Below, in pieces: positions 54,474 to 64,000 of a DNA stretch of 64,000 nt. The first letter of the stretch is position 1. Each line of letters starts with the position of its first letter. The notes under the pieces were generated by a model that had not been told where the DNA came from, did no database searches, and saw only the letters and a program-made list of their open reading frames with translations. The DNA is taken from the NCBI RefSeq assembly GCF_025153455.1, contig NZ_JANZNT010000001.1, positions 620,001-684,000 of the forward strand, in the 5' to 3' direction. The stretch is from Sphingomonas sp. BGYR3 (GTDB lineage Bacteria > Pseudomonadota > Alphaproteobacteria > Sphingomonadales > Sphingomonadaceae). The translations under genes and the position numbers were made by a program.

Positions 54474-56528
54474 ATGCTTACCCTGCTTCTTACCGCCCCT
54501 GCCCTGGCGATCGGTTCGCCGGAGGCTGCACCGCAGCCCGCAGATCAGGATATCGTCGTCACCGGGCGCGGCCTGCGCCTGGACGAGCGCGACAGCGATG
54601 CGGAAACGACCATCGACCGGGGCCGGATCGAGGCGACGGCCAGCGGGCGGCTGGAGGATGCGCTGGCCGATATTGCCGGGCTGCAATCCTTTCGCCGTGC
54701 CGATTCGCGATCGGCCAATCCGACGGCACAGGGGATCACACTGCGCGGGCTTGGCGGCAATGCGGCCAGCCGGGCGCTGCTGATCCTGGACGGCGTGCCG
54801 CAGGCCGACCCGTTCGGCGGGTGGATCGCCTTTCCCGCCTATGCCAGCGACCGGATTGGCGCGATCCGGGTGACGCGCGGCGGCGGCAGCGGCACCTGGG
54901 GCTCCGGTGCGATCGGCGGCGTGATCGAGATGGAAAGCGCGGCACCCGATCAGCTTTCGTCCCTGACCACCGACATCGCCTATGGCGAGCGCAATGCCGT
55001 GGATGCCAGCGCCAGCGCATTGCTGCGCGGTGGCACCGGCTTTGCCACCCTGTCCGCGGCCTATGCGCGCGGGGACGGCTTTATCCCGATTGTCGAGGAT
55101 CAGCGGGGACCAGTGGACCGCGCCGCGCCGTTCGAACAGGCCAACGTCGCGCTGCGCGGCGTGATCGCCGTTGTGCCATCCGTCGAACTGCAAAGCACGG
55201 TTCAGGCCTTTATCGACCGGCGCGACCGGGGACTGGATTTCACCGCGATCGGCAGCGACGGGGCGGATGCCAGCCTGCGCCTGGTCGGCCGGGGTGCATG
55301 GCGATGGTCCGCGCTCGCCTATTTGCAGACGCGGCGCTTTTCCAGCCAGTTTGCCAGCGTCAATGATGCGCGCACCACCGTGACGCAGACGCTGGATCAG
55401 GCGAATACGCCGGCCACCGGCCTTGGCGGTCGCATTGAAATCCTGCCCCCGCTGGGCGATGCCGTCACGCTGGCGCTGGGTGCCGATGTCCGCTCGATCG
55501 ACGGCGAGACGCAGGAACTGTTCACCTATGTCGCCGGGTCGCCGACGCGCCGCCGCGTTGCCGGTGGGCGGACGCAGACGCTGGGCGGTTTCGTCACGCT
55601 GGGCGCGCGCCTTGGCCCGGTCCGGATCGAGGGCGATGCCCGCATCGATGGCTGGTGGATCGAAAACGGGCGGCTGACCGAACGTACGCTGGGCACAACC
55701 GGCCCGGCGCTGACCGACACGCGGTTCGCCGACCGGTCGGGCACGCAGACGACGGGCCGGATCGGCCTTGCCTGGCTGCCGGTCGAGGCCGTCACGCTGC
55801 GCACCGCGGCGTATCGCGCATGGCGTTTGCCGACCCCGAATGAGCTGTATCGCCCGTTTCGTGCGGGCGCCGACGCGACGGCCGCCAACGCGCTGCTTGA
55901 TCCCGAAGTGCTGGAGGGCGTGGAAGCCGGGATCGACCTTCGCCCCGCGGCGGGGGTGACATTGTCGGCCACCGCCTTTTCCAACCGGCTCGATAACGCC
56001 ATCGCCAATGTGACGGTGGCGCGCGGGCCGGGCAATTTCCCGGGCGTCGGGTTCGTGTCGGCCGCCGGTTTTTATCGCCGCCGCGACAATCTGGACGCGA
56101 TTGAAAGCCGGGGGGTGGAGGTGGACGCCAGCGCCCGGTTCGGCGCATTCGGCGCCCGGCTATCCTATGCCTATGTCGATGCGGAGGTCCGCGGGGCGGA
56201 CCTGTCGGCGCCGCTGGATGGCCTGGCCCCGGCACAGGTGCCGCCGCATCAGTTCAGCGGCACGATCAGCTGGCAGCGCGGCGGGGCGATGATATCGACA
56301 ACGCTGCGCCATGTCGCCGCGGCGTTCGAGGATGATCAGAACAGCCGCTCGCTTGATGCGGCAACGACGGTGGACGCGGTGGTCGACGTGCCGCTGCTGC
56401 CCAGCCTGAGCCTGAGGCTGCGGGGCGAAAACCTGTTCGACGCGTTGGTGCCAACGGGCTTCAGCGGCGCGGCGCTGGAACGGGCGCGTCCCCGCCAGCT
56501 CTGGGCCGGATTTACCGCACGGCTTTAG
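54474..56528 (+). CDS. TonB-dependent outer-membrane receptor
   Basis: 684 residues from ATG 54474, with a short signal peptide (MLTLLLTAPALAIGS). A TonB-box-like DIVVTGRG is followed by a plug and a barrel. The small size resembles vitamin B12, heme or siderophore receptors more than carbohydrate receptors; the substrate is not resolved. No cobalamin riboswitch is visible upstream. Its TAG overlaps the convergent acyl-CoA synthetase stop by 2 bases. The N-terminus is tentative. Confidence 0.85.
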   Translation: MLTLLLTAPALAIGSPEAAPQPADQDIVVTGRGLRLDERDSDAETTIDRGRIEATASGRLEDALADIAGLQSFRRADSRSANPTAQGITLRGLGGNAASRALLILDGVPQADPFGGWIAFPAYASDRIGAIRVTRGGGSGTWGSGAIGGVIEMESAAPDQLSSLTTDIAYGERNAVDASASALLRGGTGFATLSAAYARGDGFIPIVEDQRGPVDRAAPFEQANVALRGVIAVVPSVELQSTVQAFIDRRDRGLDFTAIGSDGADASLRLVGRGAWRWSALAYLQTRRFSSQFASVNDARTTVTQTLDQANTPATGLGGRIEILPPLGDAVTLALGADVRSIDGETQELFTYVAGSPTRRRVAGGRTQTLGGFVTLGARLGPVRIEGDARIDGWWIENGRLTERTLGTTGPALTDTRFADRSGTQTTGRIGLAWLPVEAVTLRTAAYRAWRLPTPNELYRPFRAGADATAANALLDPEVLEGVEAGIDLRPAAGVTLSATAFSNRLDNAIANVTVARGPGNFPGVGFVSAAGFYRRRDNLDAIESRGVEVDASARFGAFGARLSYAYVDAEVRGADLSAPLDGLAPAQVPPHQFSGTISWQRGGAMISTTLRHVAAAFEDDQNSRSLDAATTVDAVVDVPLLPSLSLRLRGENLFDALVPTGFSGAALERARPRQLWAGFTARL

Positions 56529-58270
56529 GCGGCGGCCGGCGCAAAAAGGCCGCGCAGTTCCGTTTTCAGGATCTTGCCCTGCGCATTGCGGGGCAGGACA
56601 TCGTCGACAAAGCGGATCGCCACCGGCACCTTGAACCCGGCCAGATGCTGACGCACCCAAGCCTGAAGCTCCGCCTCGCTTGCGGTGCATCCGGGGCACA
56701 GGTGCACGACCGCTGCCGGTTCCTCGCCAAGCGTCCGGTGCGGCACGCCGACCAGCGCGCAGTCGGTGACGGCCGGATGGGCATACAGCACGCTTTCCAC
56801 CTCGGTCGAATAGATGTTCTCACCGCCCCGGATGACGATATCCTTGGCCCGGTCCACGATGTAGCAGAACCCATCGGCATCCAGCCGGGCAAGATCGCCG
56901 GTGCGCACCCAGCCATCGACAAAGGTTTCGGCCGTCGCCTCCGGCTTGTTCCAATATCCCTTTACGATCATCGGGCCACGCGCCCACAGCTCGCCGACTT
57001 CGCCCACCGGCAGTTCGGCGCTGCCGTCCGGGGCCATGATCTTGAGGTCCGCGACGGCAACCGGCAGGCCGCAACTGTCCGGCCGGGCCAGATATTCCTC
57101 CCCCTGATGATTGGTCACCGTCGCCATCGTTTCGGTCATGCCCCAGCCATTGCCGGGCAGCGCGCCGAATTCGGCATGGATGCGGCGGACCAGTTCGGGC
57201 GCGGCAGGCGCCCCGCCATAGGAAATGCCCTCCAGCGTGGAGAGATCATATCGGTCGCGGTCAGGATGTTCCAGCAACTGCCATGCGATGGTCGGCACGC
57301 CGCCCGTCGCGTGGATCCGCTCCCGCTCGATCAGGGCCAGCGCCTCGCCTGCATCCCATTTGCGCATCATCACGATGGTGCCGCCCAGCGCCATATTCGC
57401 CATCAGGAACGCCGAACAGGCGGTGACATGGAATAGCGGGATGACGAGCAGGCCGGTCTTTGGCTCCGGCACCGGCGGCGGCACTTCGCCCCGACGCAGC
57501 ATTGCGCGGGCCGCCGAATAAAAGGTGGAATGGATGTTGGTCAGGATGTTGCGATGCGTGCCCAGCGCCCCCTTTGGCGCGCCGGTGGTGCCGCTGGTGT
57601 AAAAGATGGTGGCGTCGTCATCGGGGTGAAGATCGGCCAACGGCAACGGAACATCGGGCAACGCCGCCCAGTCGTTCGGCGCACCGATCAGGGTTTCCAT
57701 CGCCAGTTCGCCATGGACCAGCGGATCCTTGGCACGGGTGACGATGACGTGGGTCAGATCCGGGCAGTGCGCATAATGCGGGGCAAGCACGCGGTGCCGC
57801 CGACCGTCGGTAATCGCGACCTTTGCCCCGCAATCCGTCAGGCCATATTCCAGCTCGGTCCCCGTCCACCAAGCGTTGAGCGGCACGGCGACACCGCCGA
57901 TGGCCGTCACGGCAAAGAAGATGGCGATCCATTCGGGCAGGTTGCGCATGACAAAGGCGACCCGGTCGCCCTTTTCCACGCCCATCGCCTTCAATTGCGT
58001 GGCCAGATGGGCAGAGGCGCGGAACATCGCGTCATAGGTGACCCGTTCGTCATTCAGGATCGCACATTCCCGCGCGCCATGGCTGCGCGAAAAATGCAGC
58101 AGCATCGGCAGCGATGGCGGGCATTGTTTCCACACGCGCGTTTCCACGCCGCGGATCACCTCCGTCGCCATCTCGAACTTCTGACCCGGCGCAGTCAGCA
58201 GTGCGCGGACCTGATCCAGCGACATGCGGGGCCAGCCATCGGGAATCGCAATCGGCGTTTCGGAATGCAC
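56525..58270 (-). CDS. AMP-forming acyl-CoA synthetase
   Basis: 581 residues from GTG 58270, which follows GGAG by 8 bases. Adenylate-forming landmarks: [15 protein letters not shown] (A3), [11 protein letters not shown] (A5), VRTGDLARL (A7) and the catalytic lysine in [10 protein letters not shown] (A10). It activates a carboxylic acid, probably a fatty acid, for the oxidation genes divergent from it. Its stop overlaps the TonB receptor stop (TTTAG, 56525-56528). It is divergent from the FadJ-like gene with 192 bases between. Confidence 0.9.
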   Translation of the reverse strand: MHSETPIAIPDGWPRMSLDQVRALLTAPGQKFEMATEVIRGVETRVWKQCPPSLPMLLHFSRSHGARECAILNDERVTYDAMFRASAHLATQLKAMGVEKGDRVAFVMRNLPEWIAIFFAVTAIGGVAVPLNAWWTGTELEYGLTDCGAKVAITDGRRHRVLAPHYAHCPDLTHVIVTRAKDPLVHGELAMETLIGAPNDWAALPDVPLPLADLHPDDDATIFYTSGTTGAPKGALGTHRNILTNIHSTFYSAARAMLRRGEVPPPVPEPKTGLLVIPLFHVTACSAFLMANMALGGTIVMMRKWDAGEALALIERERIHATGGVPTIAWQLLEHPDRDRYDLSTLEGISYGGAPAAPELVRRIHAEFGALPGNGWGMTETMATVTNHQGEEYLARPDSCGLPVAVADLKIMAPDGSAELPVGEVGELWARGPMIVKGYWNKPEATAETFVDGWVRTGDLARLDADGFCYIVDRAKDIVIRGGENIYSTEVESVLYAHPAVTDCALVGVPHRTLGEEPAAVVHLCPGCTASEAELQAWVRQHLAGFKVPVAIRFVDDVLPRNAQGKILKTELRGLFAPAAA

Positions 58271-58342
58271 GGCACGCTCTCCACTTCATTGCCAGTCCAT
58301 CGGGCCGATGGGCGTTTTCGCCCTATCAACCCAAGGCTAGTG

Positions 58343-58371
58343 TTGATTTTAGGCAAGCTCAAGGCGATAGA
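58343..58371 (+). promoter_or_regulatory. possible promoter of the fatty-acid oxidation block
   Basis: TTGATT (58343-58348) lies 17 bases before GATAGA (58366-58371). The -35 is fair, the -10 weak. The 58271-58462 region must also carry the acyl-CoA synthetase promoter; a CGAATTCG palindrome near 58404 is the only other motif I see. Confidence 0.3.
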
Positions 58372-58462
58372 TGATGCAACTTCGCAGTTGGCGCGACACG
58401 CCCTTTCGAATTCGGGGTATGCTGACGCTACGGACTGCGGGACCTTTGACCGGAGAGCGTGC

Positions 58463-60502
58463 ATGACCACCGAATCATCCCCCATCACCCAGGAACGGCA
58501 TGGCGATGTGCTGGTGCTGTGGTCCGACAATCCGCCGGTGAACGCCCTTGGCGCGGCGGTGCGGATCGGCCTGGCCGAAGGGATCGAGGCGGCAGCGGCC
58601 GACGATGGGGTAAAGGCGGTGATCATCGCCTGTCGCGGCAAGACGTTTTTCGCCGGTGCCGACATCACCGAATTCACCAAGCCGCCGGTCCAGCCCCTGT
58701 TGCCCGAACTGGTCGACCGGATCGAGGCGCTGGACAAGCCGGTGATCGCGGCGATCCACGGAACGGCGCTTGGCGGCGGCTGCGAAGTTGCGCTGGCCAG
58801 CCATTACCGGATCGCCGTCCCTTCGGCCAAGCTGGGTACGCCAGAGGTCAAGCTGGGCCTGTTGCCCGGTGCCGGCGGCACGCAGCGGCTGCCGCGTGCG
58901 GCGGGCGTTGAACTTGCCCTGGAAATGGTGACGAAGGGTGATCCGATCTCGGCCGGCGATGCGCACAAGGCGGGGCTGGTCGATCTGCTGGCGGGCGAGG
59001 ACAGCCTTATCGCCGATGCCCTGGCGCTGGCCAATGAGGTCAAGGACGTGCGCCCGATCCCGCGGGTTTCCGAAAATCCGCTGGCGCACGACCCGGCGGT
59101 GTTCGAGGGCTTTCGCAAGGCCAATGCCCGGCGCTTCCGCGGCCTGGATGCGCCAGAGGCGAACATCGCCTGTGTCGAGGCGGCGACCAAGATGCCCTAT
59201 GCCGAGGGTGTGCAGATCGAACGCCAGTCGTTCATGAAGCTGATGTTCGGCGTGCAGTCGGCGGCGCTGCGCCACATCTTCTTTGCCGAGCGCAAGGCAT
59301 CAAAGATCGACGGCATTGCCGAGGATATCGCCCTGCGCCCGGTGAACCGCGTCGGCGTGATCGGCGCAGGCACGATGGGCGGCGGCATTTCGATGAACTT
59401 CCTGTCCGCCGGCATCCCGGTGACCATCGTGGAAATGCAGCAGGACGCGCTGGATCGCGGCACGGGCACGATGCGCAAGAATTACGAGGCGACCGCCGCC
59501 AAGGGCCGGATGACCGCCGAACAGGTGGAAGGCGCAATGGGCCTGTTGAAGCCCAGCCTGTCGCTGGAAGACCTGGCCGATTGCGACCTGATCATCGAGG
59601 CCGTGTATGAAAACATGGACGTGAAGAAGGACATTTTCGGCAAGCTGGACCGGATTGCCAAGCCGGGCGCGATCCTAGCCAGCAACACCAGCTATCTGGA
59701 CGTCAACGAGATTGCGGCCAGCACGTCGCGGCCGCAGGATGTGCTGGGCCTGCACTTCTTTTCCCCCGCCAATATCATGAAGCTGCTGGAGGTCGTGCGC
59801 GGCGACAAGACGGCGGACGATGTGCTGGCAACGGCGATGGCGGTGGCCAAGAAGATCCGCAAGGTGGCGGTCGTCGCCGGCGTCTGTCACGGCTTTATCG
59901 GCAACCGGATGCTGATGCCGCGCCAGATCGAGGCCAACCGCCTGTTGCTGGAAGGCGCGACGCCGGAACAGATCGACCGGGTCCATGTCGAATTCGGCAT
60001 GCCGATGGGGCCGTTTCAGATGGCCGACCTGGCAGGCGTCGATATCGGCTGGCACCGCGACCCGACCCGGATCGAGGATATTCGCGACCAATTGTGCGCC
60101 GAGGAACGCTGGGGCCAGAAAAAAGGCGCCGGGTTCTATGACTATGACGACAAGCGCAATCCGTCGCCCAGCCCGCGCGTTGCCGAGATCATTCAGGAAT
60201 GGCGCGACAAGACCGGCACGCCGCAGCACGACGTGACCGATGAGGAAATTGTCGAGCGGACACTGTATCCGATGGTGAACGAAGGCGCGCTGATCCTGGC
60301 CGAGGGCAAGGCGCAGCGGGCGTCGGACATCGATGTCGTCTGGGTCTATGGCTATGGCTGGCCCCCCTATCGCGGCGGACCGATGTTCTGGGCCGATCTG
60401 GAGGGCGCGAAAAAGATCGTCGCCGGCATGGAAAAGCATGGCTTCGAGATCGCCCCGCTGCTGCGCGAAAAGGCGGAGAAGGGCGAGCGGTTCAATCGCT
60501 GA
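58463..60502 (+). CDS. bifunctional enoyl-CoA hydratase/3-hydroxyacyl-CoA dehydrogenase (FadJ/FadB-like)
   Basis: 679 residues from ATG 58463, after CGGAGAG. The N-terminal crotonase domain has [10 protein letters not shown] and [12 protein letters not shown] with [12 protein letters not shown]; the C-terminal NAD domain has [11 protein letters not shown] and the dehydrogenase tail. It performs the hydration and oxidation steps of beta-oxidation. The expected partner thiolase is not in the window. The open frame continues back to 57530 only as an antisense run through the synthetase and is not part of the gene. Confidence 0.94.
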   Translation: MTTESSPITQERHGDVLVLWSDNPPVNALGAAVRIGLAEGIEAAAADDGVKAVIIACRGKTFFAGADITEFTKPPVQPLLPELVDRIEALDKPVIAAIHGTALGGGCEVALASHYRIAVPSAKLGTPEVKLGLLPGAGGTQRLPRAAGVELALEMVTKGDPISAGDAHKAGLVDLLAGEDSLIADALALANEVKDVRPIPRVSENPLAHDPAVFEGFRKANARRFRGLDAPEANIACVEAATKMPYAEGVQIERQSFMKLMFGVQSAALRHIFFAERKASKIDGIAEDIALRPVNRVGVIGAGTMGGGISMNFLSAGIPVTIVEMQQDALDRGTGTMRKNYEATAAKGRMTAEQVEGAMGLLKPSLSLEDLADCDLIIEAVYENMDVKKDIFGKLDRIAKPGAILASNTSYLDVNEIAASTSRPQDVLGLHFFSPANIMKLLEVVRGDKTADDVLATAMAVAKKIRKVAVVAGVCHGFIGNRMLMPRQIEANRLLLEGATPEQIDRVHVEFGMPMGPFQMADLAGVDIGWHRDPTRIEDIRDQLCAEERWGQKKGAGFYDYDDKRNPSPSPRVAEIIQEWRDKTGTPQHDVTDEEIVERTLYPMVNEGALILAEGKAQRASDIDVVWVYGYGWPPYRGGPMFWADLEGAKKIVAGMEKHGFEIAPLLREKAEKGERFNR

Positions 60503-60545
60503 GGTATCGCCCATCCCCCTGCAGGATATGACCGGGAGACTGTCC

Positions 60546-61730
60546 ATGACCGACCTGACCCAGTTCCGCGCCGATACTCGTGCCTGGCTGGAGGCGAATT
60601 GTCCGGCGGAAATGCGTGCGCCCGTGCGATCCGAAAAGGATATCTGCTGGGGCGGCCGCCGCGCGGTTTATCAGCCGGGTCAGCGGGAATGGCTGGATGC
60701 GATGGCCGCGCGCGGCTGGACCGTGCCGGACTGGCCGACCGAATATGGCGGCGGGGGCCTGTCGCCCGCAGAGGCCAAGGTGCTCCGCGAGGAAATGGCT
60801 GCGCTGAACTGCCGACTGCCGCTGCGCAGTTTCGGCATATCCATGCTTGGCCCGGCGCTGCTGAAATACGGGACCGAGGCGCAAAAGCTGGAGCACCTGC
60901 CCAAAATCGCGCGCGGTGAAATCCGGTGGTGCCAGGGATATTCGGAGCCGAACGCGGGCAGCGACCTGGCCGGCCTTGCCACCAGCGCGGAGGATGCGGG
61001 CGATCATTTCATCGTCAACGGACAAAAGGTGTGGACCAGCTATGCCGATCAGGCGGACTGGATTTTCTGCCTGGTTCGCACGTCTCGGGACAGCAAGCAG
61101 GGCGGCATCAGTTTCGTCCTGTTCGACATGGACACGCCGGGCGTTTCGACCAAGCCCATCCTGCTGATCAGCGGCAATTCGCCATTCTGCGAAACCTTTT
61201 TCGACAATGTGCGCGTGCCAAAGGCCAATCTGGTCGGCGCGCTGAACAAGGGATGGGACGTCGCCAAATATCTGCTGGGCCATGAGCGGGAGATGATTTC
61301 CGGCATGGGCCTGGGCCAGTCGGGCGGCGACGACCCGCTGATCGCCGGGGCGATCGCGACCATCGGGCTGGACGATCGCGGGCGGCTGGCCGATCCGCTG
61401 CTGCGGGCGGCCATCGCCGAGTTCCGGGTGCGGACCCATGCCTTTTCCGCCATGTCCGAACGCTTCATCGACGAGCTGAAGGCTGGGCGCGCTCACCCTG
61501 CCCAGCCGAGCATGATGAAATATGTCGGTACCGAGCTGAACAAGCGGCGGCAGGAACTGGTGATGTCGGCCGGCGGCAGCGACGCGCTGGAATGGGAAAG
61601 CGAGCGATCGGCAGGCGGCGCAAAGGCGCGGGGCTGGCTGCGCAGCAAGGCCAATTCGATCGAGGGCGGCACCAGCGAGATTCAGCTGAACATCGTCGCC
61701 AAGCGGATACTGGAATTGCCCGGCGCCTGA
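60546..61730 (+). CDS. acyl-CoA dehydrogenase
   Basis: 394 residues from ATG 60546. Acyl-CoA dehydrogenase fold: N-terminal helical domain, YSEPNAGSDLAGLAT FAD/substrate region, QKVWTSYADQADW, and a C-terminal domain ending EGGTSEIQLNIVAKRIL. It introduces the 2,3-double bond. It lies 43 bases after the FadJ-like gene. A second dehydrogenase follows; together they may form a heterodimer, as with many paired ACADs. Confidence 0.93.
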   Translation: MTDLTQFRADTRAWLEANCPAEMRAPVRSEKDICWGGRRAVYQPGQREWLDAMAARGWTVPDWPTEYGGGGLSPAEAKVLREEMAALNCRLPLRSFGISMLGPALLKYGTEAQKLEHLPKIARGEIRWCQGYSEPNAGSDLAGLATSAEDAGDHFIVNGQKVWTSYADQADWIFCLVRTSRDSKQGGISFVLFDMDTPGVSTKPILLISGNSPFCETFFDNVRVPKANLVGALNKGWDVAKYLLGHEREMISGMGLGQSGGDDPLIAGAIATIGLDDRGRLADPLLRAAIAEFRVRTHAFSAMSERFIDELKAGRAHPAQPSMMKYVGTELNKRRQELVMSAGGSDALEWESERSAGGAKARGWLRSKANSIEGGTSEIQLNIVAKRILELPGA

Positions 61731-61761
61731 TCCGGGCGACGGGATGCACGGGAACTGATCC

Positions 61762-62874
61762 ATGCCGTTGTTTCTGAACGAAGAACAGGCGATGCTCGCC
61801 GATACCGCACGCCAGTTCGTTAGCGAAACCGCGCCGGTCAGTCACCTTCGGGCGCTGCGCGATGCACAGGATGCGACCGGCTTTTCCCGCGATCTGTGGC
61901 GGCAGTTCGGTGAGATGGGCTTTGCCGGGATGCTGGTGCCGGAGGCGCAGGGCGGATTGGGCCTGGGCCATGTCGAGGCGGGCGTGGTGCTGGAGGAAAT
62001 CGGGCGGAATCTGACGCCCTCCCCCTTTCTGACCACTGCGGTTGCCGCGGTCGAGGCGATGAAAGGCTCGGCGCACGCGGATCGCTGGTTTCCCGGCATC
62101 GTGGCGGGGGAGACCGTGGCTGCCATCGCCGTGGACGAAGGGGCAAAGTTCACAGGGCGGGTCGCCATGCGCGCCGAACGATCGGGCAACGGCTTTCGCC
62201 TGAAGGGCACCAAGCAGTTTGTCCACCACGCCCATGCCGCCGACCTGCTGCTGATCGCCGCTACCACGGCGGAGGACGCGGCGCCGACGCTGTTCGTGGT
62301 CGATCCAAAGGCGGCGGGACTGACCATCGACCCCCAACGGCTTGCCGATGCCAGCCTGGCCAGCCGCCTGACGCTGGACGGAGTCGAGGTGGATGCGGAC
62401 GCGGTGGTGGGCGAAGTGGATGACGATCGACCGCTTCGTCGCCTGCTCGCCGCCGGCCGCGCCGGTGCCTCTGCCGAGCTGATCGGTGTGGGCGGAGGGG
62501 CGATGGACATGACCGTCGACTATCTGAAGCAGCGCAAGCAGTTCGGCACCCTGATCGGCAGTTTTCAGGCGCTTCAGCACCGCGCGGCACATCTTTACGC
62601 CGAGATGGAAGTAGCGCGGGCCGCGGTGCTGAAAGCGCAGCAGCTGCTCGACACCGGGTCGGACGAGTCGGAAAACGCCATCGCCGTTGCCAAGGCAATG
62701 ACCGGCATGGCAACCACCCTGTCGGTGCAGGAGGCGGTTCAGATGCATGGCGGCATTGGCATGACCGACGAATATGATGTCGGCTTTTTCATGAAGCGCG
62801 CCCGCGTGCTGGCCGAATTGTTCGGCGATGCGAATTTCCATGCCAATGCCCTTGCCGAGGCTGAGGGATATTGA
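61762..62874 (+). CDS. acyl-CoA dehydrogenase (paired, shorter subunit)
   Basis: 370 residues, ATG 61762. An acyl-CoA dehydrogenase with RKQFGTLIGSFQALQHRAAHLYAEME and MHGGIGMTDEYDVG. It lies 31 bases after the first dehydrogenase and is about 24 residues shorter; in related actinobacterial and sphingomonad systems such pairs work as a heteromeric enzyme on branched, steroid or long substrates. I could not confirm the catalytic glutamate in either chain by eye. Confidence 0.9.
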   Translation: MPLFLNEEQAMLADTARQFVSETAPVSHLRALRDAQDATGFSRDLWRQFGEMGFAGMLVPEAQGGLGLGHVEAGVVLEEIGRNLTPSPFLTTAVAAVEAMKGSAHADRWFPGIVAGETVAAIAVDEGAKFTGRVAMRAERSGNGFRLKGTKQFVHHAHAADLLLIAATTAEDAAPTLFVVDPKAAGLTIDPQRLADASLASRLTLDGVEVDADAVVGEVDDDRPLRRLLAAGRAGASAELIGVGGGAMDMTVDYLKQRKQFGTLIGSFQALQHRAAHLYAEMEVARAAVLKAQQLLDTGSDESENAIAVAKAMTGMATTLSVQEAVQMHGGIGMTDEYDVGFFMKRARVLAELFGDANFHANALAEAEGY

Positions 62875-62887
62875 ACATGGACCGGAC

Positions 62888-63790
62888 ATGACGGACCAAC
62901 GGCGCGCTGATACGGCCGAGGGGCTGGTCGCCCAGCTGATCGCGCTGCTCGATGTCGAACGGATCGACACCGACCTGTATCGGGGTGCGCGCCAGCCCGA
63001 GGGCGTCGGCCGCGTGTTCGGCGGGCAGGTGATCGCGCAGGCCTTGCAGGCTGCCCAGCGGTCGGTGGAGGACAAGGTCTGCCATTCCCTCCACGCCTAT
63101 TTCATGCGGCCCGGCGACGAGCGGCACCCGATCATCTATCGCGTCGTCCGCGATTTCGAAGGGCGCAGCTTCGCCAATCGCCGGGTGATCGCATCGCAGG
63201 GCGGGCAGCCGATCCTGAACATGATTGCATCCTTCCAGATCGAGGAAGCGGGCATGGCGCATCAGGATGCAATGCCCGACGTGCCGATGCCGGAGGCGCT
63301 GCGATCCGAGCGGGAATTGCGCGCCGAGATCGAGGCGCAGGTGCCGGAAAAGCTGCGCCGCTTTTTTCTGCGTGCCCGGCCGATCGAGATCCGCCCGTGC
63401 CAGCCGCGTGACTGGTTCCGCCCCGATCCCAGGCCGCCGCGTCAGGCAAGCTGGCTGAAGACCGCGACTGCCCTGCCCGACGATCCGGCGCTGCACCGGG
63501 CGATCCTGGCCTATGCCAGCGACATGACGCTGCTGGGCACCTGTACCCTGCCGCACGGGGTCAACTGGATGACGCAGGGGTTTCAAACGGCGAGCCTGGA
63601 TCACGCCCTGTGGTTTCATCAGTCGTTTCGCGCCGATGACTGGCTGCTCTATGACTGCGACAGTCCATGGGCAGGCGCGGCGCGGGGGTTCAACCGGGGG
63701 CAGATTTTCACCCGCGACGGACGGATGGTGGCCAGCGTCAGCCAGGAAGGGCTGATCCGGATGCGCAATGCGGAGCCTCAGGCGGGCTGA
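62888..63790 (+). CDS. tesB: acyl-CoA thioesterase II (TesB-like)
   Basis: 300 residues from ATG 62888. The double hot-dog thioesterase has the segment GARQPEGVGRVFGGQVIAQAL and a C-terminal ASLDHALWFHQSFRADDWLLYD active-site region with the usual Asp/Gln/Thr-like cluster. It hydrolyses acyl-CoA thioesters and completes this fatty-acid block. The start lies 13 bases after the second dehydrogenase. Confidence 0.93.
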   Translation: MTDQRRADTAEGLVAQLIALLDVERIDTDLYRGARQPEGVGRVFGGQVIAQALQAAQRSVEDKVCHSLHAYFMRPGDERHPIIYRVVRDFEGRSFANRRVIASQGGQPILNMIASFQIEEAGMAHQDAMPDVPMPEALRSERELRAEIEAQVPEKLRRFFLRARPIEIRPCQPRDWFRPDPRPPRQASWLKTATALPDDPALHRAILAYASDMTLLGTCTLPHGVNWMTQGFQTASLDHALWFHQSFRADDWLLYDCDSPWAGAARGFNRGQIFTRDGRMVASVSQEGLIRMRNAEPQAG

Positions 63791-63805
63791 GGCGTTCAAG
63801 ACGCC

Positions 63806-64000
63806 ATGACCGCTCTTCCCACCCTGATCGCCGCGCTCGCCCTGCAGTCCGCCCCGACGCTGGAGGCGATGCGGTGGGAGAAGCGGGTCATCGTCCTGTT
63901 TGCCGACGACGAAGGCAGCGCGGCGCGACAGCGGGGGATGCTGAGCGACCGGATGGGCATGGCGGAGCGTGACCTGCACCTGATCGAGGTGATCGGTGAT
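63806..64000 (+). CDS. DUF4174-like protein, 3' truncated by window edge
   Basis: 65 codons are visible from ATG 63806. A short N-terminal hydrophobic segment (ALPTLIAALALQS) is followed by MRWEKRVIVLFADDEGSAARQRG and ERDLHLIEVIGD, resembling DUF4174, a domain of unknown function in exported proteins. The remainder is outside the window. It lies 15 bases after tesB. Confidence 0.65.
   Translation, partial: MTALPTLIAALALQSAPTLEAMRWEKRVIVLFADDEGSAARQRGMLSDRMGMAERDLHLIEVIGD

Noticed and set aside
57530..58462. Long open frame in front of the FadJ-like gene
   Set aside because: It is antisense to the acyl-CoA synthetase, a GC-rich shadow that happens to join the real gene in frame; ATG 58463 has a clear ribosome site and matches the family start.

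Overview
The window looks like chromosome from a high-GC alphaproteobacterium of the family Sphingomonadaceae (Sphingomonas or a close relative). This is inferred from strong G/C bias at third codon positions, the Sphingomonadales-type exosortase A (XrtA) exopolysaccharide locus, two large TonB-dependent receptors, and tightly overlapping operons (ATGA and TGATG junctions). I see no rRNA, tRNA, CRISPR array, insertion sequence, phage or plasmid gene. No gap between genes exceeds 300 bases; the largest (about 290 bases, before leuA) holds a terminator and a probable leucine attenuator.

Layout. 1-5562: end of an alpha/beta hydrolase, a small membrane protein, a threonine dehydratase-like enzyme, an ornithine decarboxylase-type enzyme, a deoxyhypusine synthase homologue (probably polyamine metabolism), a MAPEG protein and a Tat-exported esterase. 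5577-22835: the XrtA locus in two divergent arms. The long minus-strand arm encodes an AMP ligase, PLP decarboxylase, Wza-like export lipoprotein, Wzz-like chain-length protein, tyrosine autokinase, outer-membrane barrel, ATPase, deacetylase, FemAB-like protein, glycosyltransferase, exosortase/EpsI fusion and asparagine-synthase-like amidotransferase. The short plus-strand arm encodes an acyl carrier protein and two unusual alpha/beta-hydrolase relatives. 22840-32018: thioredoxin reductase, then a propionate/methylmalonyl-CoA operon (biotin synthase, propionyl-CoA carboxylase beta and alpha, epimerase, mutase) with an esterase inside. 32025-41428: serB/miaA head to head, then branched-chain amino-acid synthesis (ilvB, a 60-residue membrane ORF, ilvN, ilvC; leuA with a leader peptide), with a BLUF photoreceptor, a YceI protein and folE. 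41653-46478: a TonB receptor, a DUF418 protein, and bacterioferritin with its ferredoxin. 46509-54375: housekeeping and envelope genes (Hpt, TusA, Der, BamB, YfgM-like, panB), an XRE regulator/membrane protein pair, small proteins and cytochrome b561. 54474-64000: a second TonB receptor and a fatty-acid degradation block (acyl-CoA synthetase, FadJ-like bifunctional enzyme, two acyl-CoA dehydrogenases, TesB thioesterase), ending in a truncated DUF4174 gene.

The genes fall into modules. Beta-oxidation at the right end makes acetyl-CoA and, from odd chains, propionyl-CoA, which the biotin- and B12-dependent operon can convert to succinyl-CoA. The XrtA locus builds, modifies and exports a polysaccharide and would process PEP-CTERM proteins, none of which is encoded here. 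The best candidates for something under-described are the carrier-protein/ligase/decarboxylase/hydrolase module of the XrtA locus, the BCAA-rich small ORF between ilvB and ilvN, the leuA leader, and the palindromic operator in front of the small membrane protein/XRE pair. All functions are read from sequence motifs and gene order without database searches.
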